Assembly: GCA_029219925.1 (NCBI GenBank)
Contig: JAQXUJ010000149.1
Location: 1-35,868, forward strand
From: Clostridiales bacterium
Lineage (GTDB): Bacteria > Bacillota > Clostridia > UBA1381
Length of the DNA: 35,868 nt
Direction: 5' to 3'
Shown piece after piece: positions 1-7,350 of the stretch; the first letter of the stretch is position 1, and every line of letters starts with the position of its first letter. The notes beneath the pieces were generated by a model that made no database searches, was not told the DNA's origin, and was given only the letters and a program-made list of their open reading frames with translations. Made by a program: the position numbers and the translations under genes.

Positions 1-672
1 CAATCCGGTATATCCGTCAACGGCGGCATCCCTGCCGTCCAGCTCCGGCGACAGATGTACTCCGATTATCGCCGGTATATTCATGGACCGGGCAAGTATT
101 GCCGTGTGTGACGCAGGACTGCCTTTTTCGGTAACAAAAGCAGTAATTTTTTCCTTATCCATTTGCAGTGTTTCACTGGGTGCCAAATCGTCGGCAAAAA
201 TAATGCTGCATTCCTGTTCACTTTTCGGTTTATCCTCTTTTTTTCCGCTTAAGATGTTGATAACCCTATCAGAAATATCCTTCACATCTCCTGCCCGTGC
301 CTGCATGTACGCGTCTTCCATCTCGGCAAACATTTTTGAAAAGCTGTCCGCAGTAAGAAGCACCGCTGTTTCCGCATTTACCTTTTGTTTTTTTATAATA
401 TTTTCCACCGATTCATTGTAGTCAATATCCTCAAGCATCATTCGGTGAATGGAAAAAATCTGTGCTTCCGCTTCTCCTATCTCCTTGTTCGCTTTGTAAA
501 AAAGCAGTTCCAGCTCATGAGCGGCATCATCTCTTGCCTTTATATATCTCTCGGTTTCAGCATCAACATCTTCAATGTGCCGTCTTTTCACCTTCTGCGT
601 ATTACGCTGATATACAAACGCCTTGCCGAATGCAATTCCACCGCATACCGACTTTCCTGTAATTGTTTCCAT
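1..672 (-). CDS. ptsI: PTS enzyme I (PEP-protein phosphotransferase), 5' part only
   Basis: Not in the ORF track because it has no stop inside the window. I translated the reverse strand from the ATG at 672, which follows an AGGAGAG ribosome site 11 bp after ptsH. The 224 visible codons give the N-terminal HPr-binding and phosphohistidine domains. The active-site motif GSPASHTAILAR places the histidine at residue 189, the same number as in E. coli enzyme I. The sequence ends at a typical VHLSPELDGRDAAVDGYTG segment, so the PEP-binding TIM-barrel half lies beyond the left edge. Known role: cytoplasmic enzyme I takes phosphate from PEP and passes it to His15 of HPr, the first step of sugar phosphotransfer uptake. 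It forms an operon with ptsH. The identification is firm; only completeness is unknown. Confidence 0.95.
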   Translation of the reverse strand, partial: METITGKSVCGGIAFGKAFVYQRNTQKVKRRHIEDVDAETERYIKARDDAAHELELLFYKANKEIGEAEAQIFSIHRMMLEDIDYNESVENIIKKQKVNAETAVLLTADSFSKMFAEMEDAYMQARAGDVKDISDRVINILSGKKEDKPKSEQECSIIFADDLAPSETLQMDKEKITAFVTEKGSPASHTAILARSMNIPAIIGVHLSPELDGRDAAVDGYTGL

Positions 673-683
673 TAAAAACTCTC

Positions 684-941
684 CTATAAGTTATTTCTGA
701 AAAAACTCTCCAACGCAGAAAGCGCCTCATCCTCATCTTTTCCTTCCACGGTAATGCGGACGGTATCTCCTTTTTTTACCGAAAGTCCCATTACCGCAAA
801 AATCCTCTTTAAATCCGCCTTCTTATCGTCCTTATACATTGTAATTTCCGATGAAAATTCACTTGCCTTTTTTACCGCCAGTCCTGCCGGGCGTGCATGT
901 ATTCCCAAATCGTCACATATCTTATAGGTAAATTCTTTCAT
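684..941 (-). CDS. ptsH: HPr phosphocarrier protein with Arg at position 46
   Basis: An 85-residue protein of normal HPr length. GIHARPAG contains the phospho-accepting His15 and the Arg17 that supports it. Known role: HPr carries phosphate from enzyme I to the sugar-specific EIIA domains. In most Firmicutes HPr is also phosphorylated on Ser46 by HPr kinase to drive catabolite control through CcpA. Here the equivalent stretch is ADLKRIFAVMGL and residue 46 is Arg (codon AGG), so that switch cannot work by phosphorylation. His15 is intact, so this is not a Crh-type protein. ptsI follows 11 bp downstream in the same direction, so the sugar-transport role is likely kept. A second HPr with Ser46 could exist elsewhere in the genome. 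Confidence 0.93.
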   Translation of the reverse strand: MKEFTYKICDDLGIHARPAGLAVKKASEFSSEITMYKDDKKADLKRIFAVMGLSVKKGDTVRITVEGKDEDEALSALESFFRNNL

Positions 942-1030
942 AATATTAATTATTTTCTCCCTTCGCGGTTTTGTTTCTTAATATATTATGATTAAATTAT
1001 AAATTCTTATGCAAAGAGCCGCGTTTTAAA

Positions 1031-1059
1031 TTGACAAATCTTCAAAAAAATATTATAAT
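1031..1059 (+). promoter_or_regulatory. Consensus sigma-A-type promoter for nfnAB-deoR
   Basis: TTGACA at 1031-1036 and TATAAT at 1054-1059 are separated by exactly 17 bp. The nfnA start codon is 33 bp downstream. Both hexamers are perfect consensus, so strong constitutive expression is expected unless a repressor acts. The same 150-bp intergenic region must also hold the leftward ptsHI promoter, for which I see only AT-rich sequence with a weaker TATAAT. Confidence 0.85.
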
Positions 1060-1091
1060 AAAAGCATATTATTTAAGAAAGGGTTTTCTGA

Positions 1092-1940
1092 ATGTATCAA
1101 ATCGTAAAAAAAATATCACTTAATCCAACAGTAACAAAAATGGATATTTATGCTCCTTATATTGCGAAAAAGGCTGAGCCCGGACAGTTTATAATACTGA
1201 GGGTGACAGAGGACGGAGAGAGAATACCTCTTACCGTTGCCGATTATGACCGCAATGCAGGAACCGTTTCCATAATTTTCCAGATTGTGGGCGCTACTAC
1301 AGAGGAGCTTAACCATAAAAAAGAAGGCGAATATATTTCCGATTTCGTAGGGCCGTTAGGCAAGCCGACCGAGTGTAAAAACCTGAAAAAGGTTGCGGTT
1401 GTGGGCGGCGGCGTAGGCTGCGCCATTGCTTTTCCGGTTGCGAAAAAGCTGCACGAGCTGGGCTGTGAGGTTCACTCGGTGATTGGCTTCAGAAACCGTG
1501 ACCTGATAATCCTTGAAAGGGAATTTAATGAGGCTTCGGACAAGCTTGTCATTATGACGGATGATGGCTCATACGGTGAAAAAGGGCTTGTTACCGACGC
1601 TCTTAAATCTCTTATTGAAAGCGGAAATAATTATGATGAGGTTATCGTTATAGGTCCTCTTGTCATGATGAAATTCGTATGCCGTCTTACAAAGGAATAC
1701 GGCATTAAAACTGTTGTCAGCATGAACCCCATCATGATTGACGGAACGGGCATGTGCGGCGGCTGCCGTCTTACCGTGGGCGGAAAGGTTAAATTTGCCT
1801 GCGTTGACGGGCCCGATTTTGACGGTCATGAGGTCGATTTTGATGAGGCAATCCGCCGTTCTTCAATGTACAAGCCCTTTGAAGAACACTCCCGTGAGGA
1901 AACCTGTAATCTGTTTAAGGAGGTAGATAAAAATGCCTAA
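1092..1940 (+). CDS. nfnA: NfnA: FAD/[2Fe-2S] subunit of NADH-dependent reduced ferredoxin:NADP+ oxidoreductase
   Basis: 282 residues with the ferredoxin-NADP reductase fold. An FAD-binding barrel (about 1-95, RIPLTVADYD) is followed by an NAD-binding domain with the VAVVGGGVGCAIAFPVAKKL loop (about 98-120). The C-terminal cluster GTGMCGGCRLTV plus FACVDGPDFDG provides cysteines for a [2Fe-2S] centre. This is the architecture of dihydroorotate dehydrogenase electron-transfer and NfnA/SudB proteins. Known role: with NfnB it bifurcates or confurcates electrons among NADH, NADPH and ferredoxin in the cytoplasm of anaerobes. The ATG has AAAGGG 8 bp upstream. Its last 8 bp overlap nfnB, whose AAGGAGG lies inside nfnA, so the two are translationally coupled. 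Pairing with the next gene is what separates it from a PyrK-type protein. Confidence 0.9.
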   Translation: MYQIVKKISLNPTVTKMDIYAPYIAKKAEPGQFIILRVTEDGERIPLTVADYDRNAGTVSIIFQIVGATTEELNHKKEGEYISDFVGPLGKPTECKNLKKVAVVGGGVGCAIAFPVAKKLHELGCEVHSVIGFRNRDLIILEREFNEASDKLVIMTDDGSYGEKGLVTDALKSLIESGNNYDEVIVIGPLVMMKFVCRLTKEYGIKTVVSMNPIMIDGTGMCGGCRLTVGGKVKFACVDGPDFDGHEVDFDEAIRRSSMYKPFEEHSREETCNLFKEVDKNA

Positions 1941-3324
1941 TATGTCACCTAATAAGAATCCAATGCCCTCCCAAAAACCGGAGATAAGAAATAAAAATTT
2001 TGATGAGGTTGCTCTCGGATATTCTGCGGAAACAGCAATTGACGAGGCAAAAAGATGTCTAAACTGTAAAAATATGCCCTGTGTTGCCGGCTGCCCGGTC
2101 AAAATTCATATTCCGGCGTTTATTAGGGAGGTTGCCGAGGGAAATTTTGAAAAAGCCTATCAGATAATTTCCGAATCAAGCTCACTTCCCGCCGTTTGCG
2201 GCAGAGTATGTCCTCAGGAAAACCAGTGCGAAGGAAAATGTGTAAGAGGAATTAAGGGTGAGAGCGTCGGAATTGGGCGTCTTGAACGGTTTGTAGCCGA
2301 TTGGCACAATGAAAATTCCGCGGAAAAGCCTAAAAAGGCGGAACCTAACGGTCATAAGGTTGCGGTTATCGGTTCCGGACCTTCAGGGCTTACGTGTGCG
2401 GGAGATTTGGCTAAAAAGGGATACAGCGTAACGGTTTTTGAGGCTCTGCATCTTGCCGGCGGCGTTCTTATTTACGGCATTCCCGAATTTCGTCTGCCGA
2501 AGGACATTGTGCAGAAGGAGGTAGAAACTCTGTGCGAGCTGGGAGTCGAAATAAAAACAAATATGGTTATAGGCAAGGTTCTGTCCATTGATGATTTACT
2601 GGACGACGGCTATGAAGCCGTGTTTATCGGTTCCGGAGCAGGACTTCCGAAATTTATGGGAATACCGGGTGAAAATCTGAACGGCGTTTACTCCGCAAAC
2701 GAATTTTTAACCCGTGTAAATTTGATGAAGGCTTATAAGGATAATTCAAAAACACCTATTAAACATAGCAAAAAAGTAGCTGTTGTAGGCGGCGGAAACG
2801 TTGCTATGGATGCGGCGCGCTGTGCAAAGCGTCTTGGTGCTGAGGAGGTATATATTGTATACCGCCGCGGCGAAGAGGAGCTTCCGGCACGACGTGAGGA
2901 GGTGGAGCATGCAAAAGAAGAGGGGATCATCTTTAAACTGCTTACCAATCCTGTTGAAATTCTTCCCGACGACAATAATTTTGTAGGCGGAATTAAATGT
3001 GTGGAAATGGAACTGGGAGAGCCGGACGAATCGGGAAGGCGTCGTCCTCAGCCTAAGGAAGGCAGTGAATTTGTCCTTGATGTTGACTGCGTAATTATGT
3101 CCATCGGCACTAGTCCCAATCCTCTTATAAAATCTACAACCGAAGGTCTTGACACTCAAAAATGGGGAGGAATTATCGCCGACAGCGAAACCGGACTCAC
3201 CTCCCGAAAGTATGTCTATGCCGGCGGTGACGCGGTTACCGGCGCCGCTACGGTAATTCTTGCTATGGGAGCAGGGAAAACCGCTGCGGAGGCGATTGAC
3301 AAAGCAATAATGAATAAGGAGTAA
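1933..3324 (+). CDS. nfnB: NfnB: NADPH-binding bifurcating subunit, glutamate-synthase small-subunit family
   Basis: 463 residues, the usual length for NfnB/GltD-like proteins. Near the N terminus, CLNCKNMPCVAGCPVKIHIP and PAVCGRVCPQENQCEGKCV supply the cysteines for two [4Fe-4S] clusters. An FAD-binding GXGXXG motif follows (VAVIGSGPSGLTCAGDLAKKG, about residue 143), then a second nucleotide loop for NADPH (VAVVGGGNVAMDAARCAKRLG, about 283). The closing YVYAGGDAVTGAATVILAMGAGK is the FAD-contacting end typical of the family. No large glutamate synthase subunit is nearby and NfnA precedes it, so NADH/ferredoxin/NADP transhydrogenation is far more likely than glutamate synthesis. Public annotations often call this protein GltA. 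Confidence 0.9.
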   Translation: MPNMSPNKNPMPSQKPEIRNKNFDEVALGYSAETAIDEAKRCLNCKNMPCVAGCPVKIHIPAFIREVAEGNFEKAYQIISESSSLPAVCGRVCPQENQCEGKCVRGIKGESVGIGRLERFVADWHNENSAEKPKKAEPNGHKVAVIGSGPSGLTCAGDLAKKGYSVTVFEALHLAGGVLIYGIPEFRLPKDIVQKEVETLCELGVEIKTNMVIGKVLSIDDLLDDGYEAVFIGSGAGLPKFMGIPGENLNGVYSANEFLTRVNLMKAYKDNSKTPIKHSKKVAVVGGGNVAMDAARCAKRLGAEEVYIVYRRGEEELPARREEVEHAKEEGIIFKLLTNPVEILPDDNNFVGGIKCVEMELGEPDESGRRRPQPKEGSEFVLDVDCVIMSIGTSPNPLIKSTTEGLDTQKWGGIIADSETGLTSRKYVYAGGDAVTGAATVILAMGAGKTAAEAIDKAIMNKE

Positions 3325-3330
3325 AATTTT

Positions 3331-4098
3331 ATGCTTGCGGTTGAGAGAAGAAATCAAATTGAAGATATTATTCAAAAAAATAAGAGCGTAATGGTGCTGG
3401 AGCTGGCAAAAAAATTTGACGTCACCACCGAAACCATACGCGGCGATTTGGAAAAACTCGAAAAGCAGGGAGTATTGGTGCGCACCTACGGCGGCGCAAC
3501 TCTGGTGGAGGGTTCTCTTTCCGATATTCCACTGTCCGACCGTGAGGTTATTAACTTTGAGGGAAAACAGCGTATCGGCAAGCGTGCATCAAAGCTGATT
3601 AAGGACGGTGAAACGGTGTTTCTTGACGCCTCCACCTCCAGTCTGCATATCGCCCGCAACATTAAGGATAAAAAAAGCCTTACCGTTATCACCAATTCGG
3701 AACGGATTGTAAACGAACTGGCGGTCTGCGAAAATATCCGCGTTATTTCCACCGGCGGTCTGCTTACTGTGAAAAATATGTCATATATAGGAAGGATTGT
3801 GGAAAAAACACTTCGAGAAAATTATTTTGCTAATAAAGTATTTTTCTCCTGCCGCGGAGTTACCGTTGCGAGAGGACTTACAGAGTCAAATGAAGCGGAG
3901 GCGGAAATCAAAAAGGCGATGATTGAATGCTCCGAATCAGCCGTTTTTCTTTGTGACCATACCAAAATAGGTAAAATAGGCGTTCCGGTGATAAGTTACT
4001 TCGACCGTATCGACACGGTCATCACCGATGAAAAAATGACCGATGAATGGCGGAATTGTCTTGCTGAAAATGATGTAAACTTAATTGAGGAATTATAA
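3331..4098 (+). CDS. DeoR-family transcriptional repressor
   Basis: 255 residues, the normal DeoR length. The N-terminal winged helix-turn-helix is clear (RRNQIEDIIQKNKSVMVLEL, then AKKFDVTTETIRGDLEKLEKQG at about 27-48). A DeoRC sugar-phosphate sensor follows, with the conserved IKDGETVFLDASTSS and FLCDHTKIGK segments. DeoR regulators are usually released from DNA by a sugar phosphate and sit beside fructose, tagatose or galactitol genes. Here it lies 6 bp after nfnB, and its AAGGAG overlaps the nfnB stop, so it should be co-transcribed with nfnAB. The nearest sugar genes are the divergent ptsHI. Its targets cannot be read from the sequence; nfnAB autoregulation or ptsHI control are both possible. 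Confidence 0.88.
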   Translation: MLAVERRNQIEDIIQKNKSVMVLELAKKFDVTTETIRGDLEKLEKQGVLVRTYGGATLVEGSLSDIPLSDREVINFEGKQRIGKRASKLIKDGETVFLDASTSSLHIARNIKDKKSLTVITNSERIVNELAVCENIRVISTGGLLTVKNMSYIGRIVEKTLRENYFANKVFFSCRGVTVARGLTESNEAEAEIKKAMIECSESAVFLCDHTKIGKIGVPVISYFDRIDTVITDEKMTDEWRNCLAENDVNLIEEL

Positions 4099-4102
4099 AA
4101 AT

Positions 4103-4172
4103 CGCGCCCGTTGATATGTTTTTTAAAAGCCTTGCAGCTTTAATTCATCATATCCTTGGGTGCGTTTTTTTT
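4103..4172 (+). terminator. Terminator after deoR
   Basis: CGCGCCCG...GATATG at 4103-4118 pairs imperfectly with CATATC...GGGTGCG at 4149-4164. Eight T residues follow directly. The loop is long (30 nt) and the stem has interior mismatches, so it is plausible rather than perfect. It would end the nfnAB-deoR transcript. Confidence 0.65.
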
Positions 4173-4284
4173 CATATAGAATTATTTGTAATCTCCCAAA
4201 TAATCCTTGTTTATTTCAAGCAGTTCGTCACACAAATTTTTTACCAAAAAAATGAAATTATTTGCAGCATTTTACCGAGATGAT

Positions 4285-4305
4285 GAGTATTATTAATGAA
4301 TACTC
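4285..4305 (+). promoter_or_regulatory. 5'-UTR hairpin just before the ribosome site of the SLH protein
   Basis: GAGTATT and AATACTC form a perfect 7-bp stem with a 7-nt loop, ending 7 bp before the GGGAAG ribosome site of the surface-protein gene. There is no T tract, so it is not a terminator. It could protect the mRNA 5' end or influence ribosome access. The rest of 4173-4325 is AT-rich, and I see no convincing promoter hexamers there. Confidence 0.5.
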
Positions 4306-4325
4306 TAAGAAGGGAAGAAAATATT

Positions 4326-6368
4326 ATGAAAAAATTTTTTAGTATTATTTTATGTTTAGCAATGCTTTCAGCATTACCGGTTTCTGCGGCAGAAGACCCG
4401 ATGGAAGCTGCTTTGGGTTCCGTAAAGGAACGTATTGAAATCCCCGCAGAGCTTACCGAGTTTGAAAGCAGAACCTTAAAGGACGATAACAACAATATAA
4501 CCTACGACTTTAACTGGTCGGACAAAGAAGGAAAAATGCTTGAAATACAATGCGATAAATACGGCAGAATTTCAAGCTATTGGTCATGGGACAACAGCGA
4601 GCATGACGGAGAAACTCATCTTTCGCCGTATACTAAGGCAGACGCTCTTTCCTTCGCAGAAAGCTTTTTAAAACAGGTTATGCCTGATGTATTCAGCGAT
4701 ATTTCCTGTCTGGAATTGGATAATGACGGTGGAATCGGTTCAATGGACAGCTACGGAACAAGCTATACCTTTAATTTTATCCGTAAGTATGAGGGGGTTG
4801 AGGTTTTATCCAACAATACATCTGTAACCGTTATTGCGTCTGAGAACGGTCTGACTGTACGCCGTATGTTCTCCGAATATGATTATGACACCGAATTTAT
4901 TATTCCGGAAAATGAATTGGATAATCCCGAACAGGCATATCGGACAGCTTTCCCAATAAAACTGCACTATGAAAAGGATTACGAAAAATCAGAAGATACA
5001 GACATTGATATTACCAAGCTTGTTTATTCGGTTGAGGAAAGCGGAACAGGCTTTATTTCAGCCGAAAACGGTGAAATTAAAAAGGAGAAGCTTCATGCCG
5101 AACCTTATCCTGTGAACGAATCGGCAATGGATGCCGCAGCCGGGGACAGTTCTTTCTCAAGAAAAGAGTCCTTTACAGAAGCGGAACTTGCTGAGCTTAA
5201 TAATGTTGCGGGACTAAAAACCGAACAGGAAATTGAAAAAATATTCCGTAATATTTCAGATTTACAAATGACTTCCGAAATGAAGCTGAAAAATTCTCAG
5301 ATTTATAAATATGATGACAATTACATAATGAATTTATATTTTTCAGATGATAAGAACCGTTCATTATACGTATCTGCTGACGCAAAAACAGGAGAAATAA
5401 AATCCATAAATAATTACAATAACAATAATTACGACAAAGATTACGAAATATCAGAAACTCAAAAAGCAGAAACCGAAAAGAAAGCGGAAAACTTTTTAAA
5501 ACTCGCAGCGCCGGATATTGCTGCAGAATATGAGCTTGATACTCTTAACAGCAGCTCGTCAACCGCAAGTCTTTATTATGTAAGAATGGTAAACGGCGTT
5601 GACTATTCGGTTAACTTCGCAAATATCTCATATAATGTTAAAACCGGAATGCTGACAAATTATTATATAAATTACAGTGACGCAGCGTTTGATAATCCCG
5701 AAAATGCAGTTGATGGTGACACAGCATATGATAATCTTCTTTCAAAATATCCTCTTAAAAAGATTTATGTATTAACAGACAGCGATATGTTTGAGCTATG
5801 CTACACGCCGTCTAAGGGATATTTGAATATTGACGCAATTTCCGGCGAAGTAATAGAAACGTCGGAACAGCAAGGAGAATTTTCCGACATTAAAGGACAT
5901 TGGTGTGAAAATGCTGTTACACGCCTTGCTGAAGTAGGAATACGCCTTAGCGGCAGCGAATTTAAACCTGACGAAGAAATAACCAAGAGCGACCTATTAA
6001 AGCTTTTTGGCGCGGGATTGGAAGGAACAGGGTATCTTTATTATAAGAACAGCGATATTGCCTCATCTATGCTTCGAATGAAGGTAATAAAAAAGGACGA
6101 ACCTGTTGATGAATCTCCTGTCACCAGGGAAGATGCATGTGTTTATATGGTTCGTCTGGCAGGGTTTGAACGTGTTGCCAAGCTTACCGATATATTTAAG
6201 GTGAGCTTTTCAGACAGCGCCGATATTTCTCCCGAAAAAATCGGTTATGCCGCTATTTTGTCCGGTATGGGTATTGTAGCCGGTGATAATGGAGAACTTC
6301 TGCCTAAACAAAATATTACCCGTGCTGAAGCTGCTCAAATGCTTTATGTTTATTTATTATCAGATTAA
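4326..6368 (+). CDS. Secreted surface protein with YcdB/YcdC-type repeats and C-terminal SLH domains
   Basis: I chose the ATG at 4326, not the ORF-track start, because it follows AAGGGAAG and opens a classic signal peptide (MKKFF, hydrophobic core, ALPVSAAE cleavage site near residue 22). The mature protein is about 660 residues. Residues about 100-500 hold repeated units of the YcdB/YcdC (DUF4901/PepSY-like) kind, recognisable from ADALSFAESFLKQVMPDV and KKAENFLKLAAPDIAAEYEL with following beta-rich segments. From about residue 517 there are SLH-type units: FSDIKGHWCENAVTRLAEVG, a weaker one near 595, and a last one ending ITRAEAAQMLYVYL. SLH domains usually bind pyruvylated secondary cell-wall polymer, so this is probably anchored at the cell surface. 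Its biochemical role is unknown; no catalytic motif is visible. Confidence 0.82.
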   Translation: MKKFFSIILCLAMLSALPVSAAEDPMEAALGSVKERIEIPAELTEFESRTLKDDNNNITYDFNWSDKEGKMLEIQCDKYGRISSYWSWDNSEHDGETHLSPYTKADALSFAESFLKQVMPDVFSDISCLELDNDGGIGSMDSYGTSYTFNFIRKYEGVEVLSNNTSVTVIASENGLTVRRMFSEYDYDTEFIIPENELDNPEQAYRTAFPIKLHYEKDYEKSEDTDIDITKLVYSVEESGTGFISAENGEIKKEKLHAEPYPVNESAMDAAAGDSSFSRKESFTEAELAELNNVAGLKTEQEIEKIFRNISDLQMTSEMKLKNSQIYKYDDNYIMNLYFSDDKNRSLYVSADAKTGEIKSINNYNNNNYDKDYEISETQKAETEKKAENFLKLAAPDIAAEYELDTLNSSSSTASLYYVRMVNGVDYSVNFANISYNVKTGMLTNYYINYSDAAFDNPENAVDGDTAYDNLLSKYPLKKIYVLTDSDMFELCYTPSKGYLNIDAISGEVIETSEQQGEFSDIKGHWCENAVTRLAEVGIRLSGSEFKPDEEITKSDLLKLFGAGLEGTGYLYYKNSDIASSMLRMKVIKKDEPVDESPVTREDACVYMVRLAGFERVAKLTDIFKVSFSDSADISPEKIGYAAILSGMGIVAGDNGELLPKQNITRAEAAQMLYVYLLSD

Positions 6369-6407
6369 TTATTTTAATAAAATTACTTAATAATTACAGT
6401 TTAATGC

Positions 6408-6454
6408 AAATCCCGTCAAAGTCATATAAAATCTTGACTTTGACGGGATTTTTT
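6408..6454. terminator. Bidirectional terminator between the SLH gene and ppx
   Basis: AAATCCCGTCAAAGTCA at 6408-6424 pairs perfectly over 17 bp with 6435-6451, with a 10-nt loop. The right arm runs into six T residues, giving a strong terminator for the rightward gene. The leftward ppx stop codon lies at its edge (6453), so the same hairpin probably ends both convergent transcripts, though the leftward T run is poorer. Confidence 0.92.
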
Positions 6455-7301
6455 ACATCATCGAATTTTTTATCAGGTATCCGTCGCGTACTCCGCATTT
6501 CTTCACGAAAATTTCTTTTTTTCCATAACATTCAGCTATAGTTTGCATTATAATTATTCCAACAACGATATTATCATATCGGTTTTTTATTACATTCCTT
6601 ATTTTTTCTTCGGGATTTTCCTCAATATACTGAATAAGCCTGTCCAACATTTCAACATTTAATATATCGGTATTCTCACGGCTGTTTAAATAGCTGTAGA
6701 ATTTGGCGGCAGTTTTTGCTGTTCCTCCCATCATATAGATTTTTCCTTCCTGTCTGCACCCGTTAAGCATTTCATGTATGCATAATTTTATTTTTTTCTT
6801 TTCCTCACAGGTAGGGAATTTTCCGCTGACAAATTTATTTTTCATATTCCGGCATCCGATAGGATAAGATTTTGAAAAGGTCAAATCACCTTCCTTAAAA
6901 ATCATTATCTGACCGCTTCCTCCTCCTAAATCTACACCTATTCCGCTTTCTTTTCTTCCAATTGTGGATTTAAGTCCCAAAAAATCGTATTCCGCCTCTT
7001 CATCACCACTCAGAATATCAATACTTATTCCCGTTTGTAAATACACCCTATTCTTAACCTCTTCACGGTTTTCGAGAACACGGACAGCATATGTGGCAAA
7101 TGCCATAACAGGTATTTCTCCCGCTTTTTCCTTTAAATAAATAAGAGCATTACAAAGCTTTTCTATTCCTTCATCAGAAAGCCTGTTATTTTCGGTGTCC
7201 CCTATTATTTCTGAATTTAAAGCAATATTTGATACACTTTTCCCCATATAAAATGTAACCAATCTGATGGTATTTGAACCAATATCTATAATCCCTGTCA
7301 T
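6453..7301 (-). CDS. Ppx/GppA-family phosphatase (exopolyphosphatase or pppGpp phosphohydrolase-like)
   Basis: 282 residues. The opening GIIDIGSNTIRLVTF is the first phosphate-binding loop of the ASKHA fold, and GIGVDLGGGSGQIMIF (about 120) is the second, with the DLGGGS signature of Ppx/GppA. Known activities are hydrolysis of polyphosphate or of pppGpp to ppGpp, both cytoplasmic. It covers just the two ASKHA halves, without the C-terminal HD-like domain of the long E. coli Ppx. Two in-frame ATGs exist. I prefer 7301 because GGAGG is 8 bp upstream of it but only 2 bp from the ATG at 7307. It sits directly after the terminator of the upstream gene, so it may be expressed by read-through. Substrate cannot be told from sequence. 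Confidence 0.85.
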   Translation of the reverse strand: MTGIIDIGSNTIRLVTFYMGKSVSNIALNSEIIGDTENNRLSDEGIEKLCNALIYLKEKAGEIPVMAFATYAVRVLENREEVKNRVYLQTGISIDILSGDEEAEYDFLGLKSTIGRKESGIGVDLGGGSGQIMIFKEGDLTFSKSYPIGCRNMKNKFVSGKFPTCEEKKKIKLCIHEMLNGCRQEGKIYMMGGTAKTAAKFYSYLNSRENTDILNVEMLDRLIQYIEENPEEKIRNVIKNRYDNIVVGIIIMQTIAECYGKKEIFVKKCGVRDGYLIKNSMM

Positions 7302-7323
7302 ATGCATATCCTCCTTTTTTTAC

Positions 7324-7350
7324 AAAAAAAGAGTATTCATAAGAATACCC
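7324..7350 (-). terminator. Terminator between the HisRS-like gene and ppx
   Basis: On the reverse strand GGGTATTC-ttat-GAATACTC forms an 8-bp stem with one G-U pair, followed by seven T residues. It begins directly after the stop codon of the gene at 7351. The ribosome site of ppx lies only 10 bp past the T run. It is a strong intrinsic terminator by shape, so it may attenuate ppx expression within the operon. Confidence 0.85.

Noticed and set aside
83-662. Track ORFs on the + strand at 83-421, 385-675 and 462-662
   Set aside because: They are shadows of ptsI, which reads cleanly on the reverse strand with the active-site histidine motif.
1933-3324. Glutamate synthase small subunit (GltD)
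   Set aside because: No large subunit is adjacent, and the NfnA partner is directly upstream and overlapping.
2746-3375. 209-residue reverse-strand ORF
   Set aside because: It is antisense to nfnB, whose cofactor motifs are certain; no ribosome site or family match.
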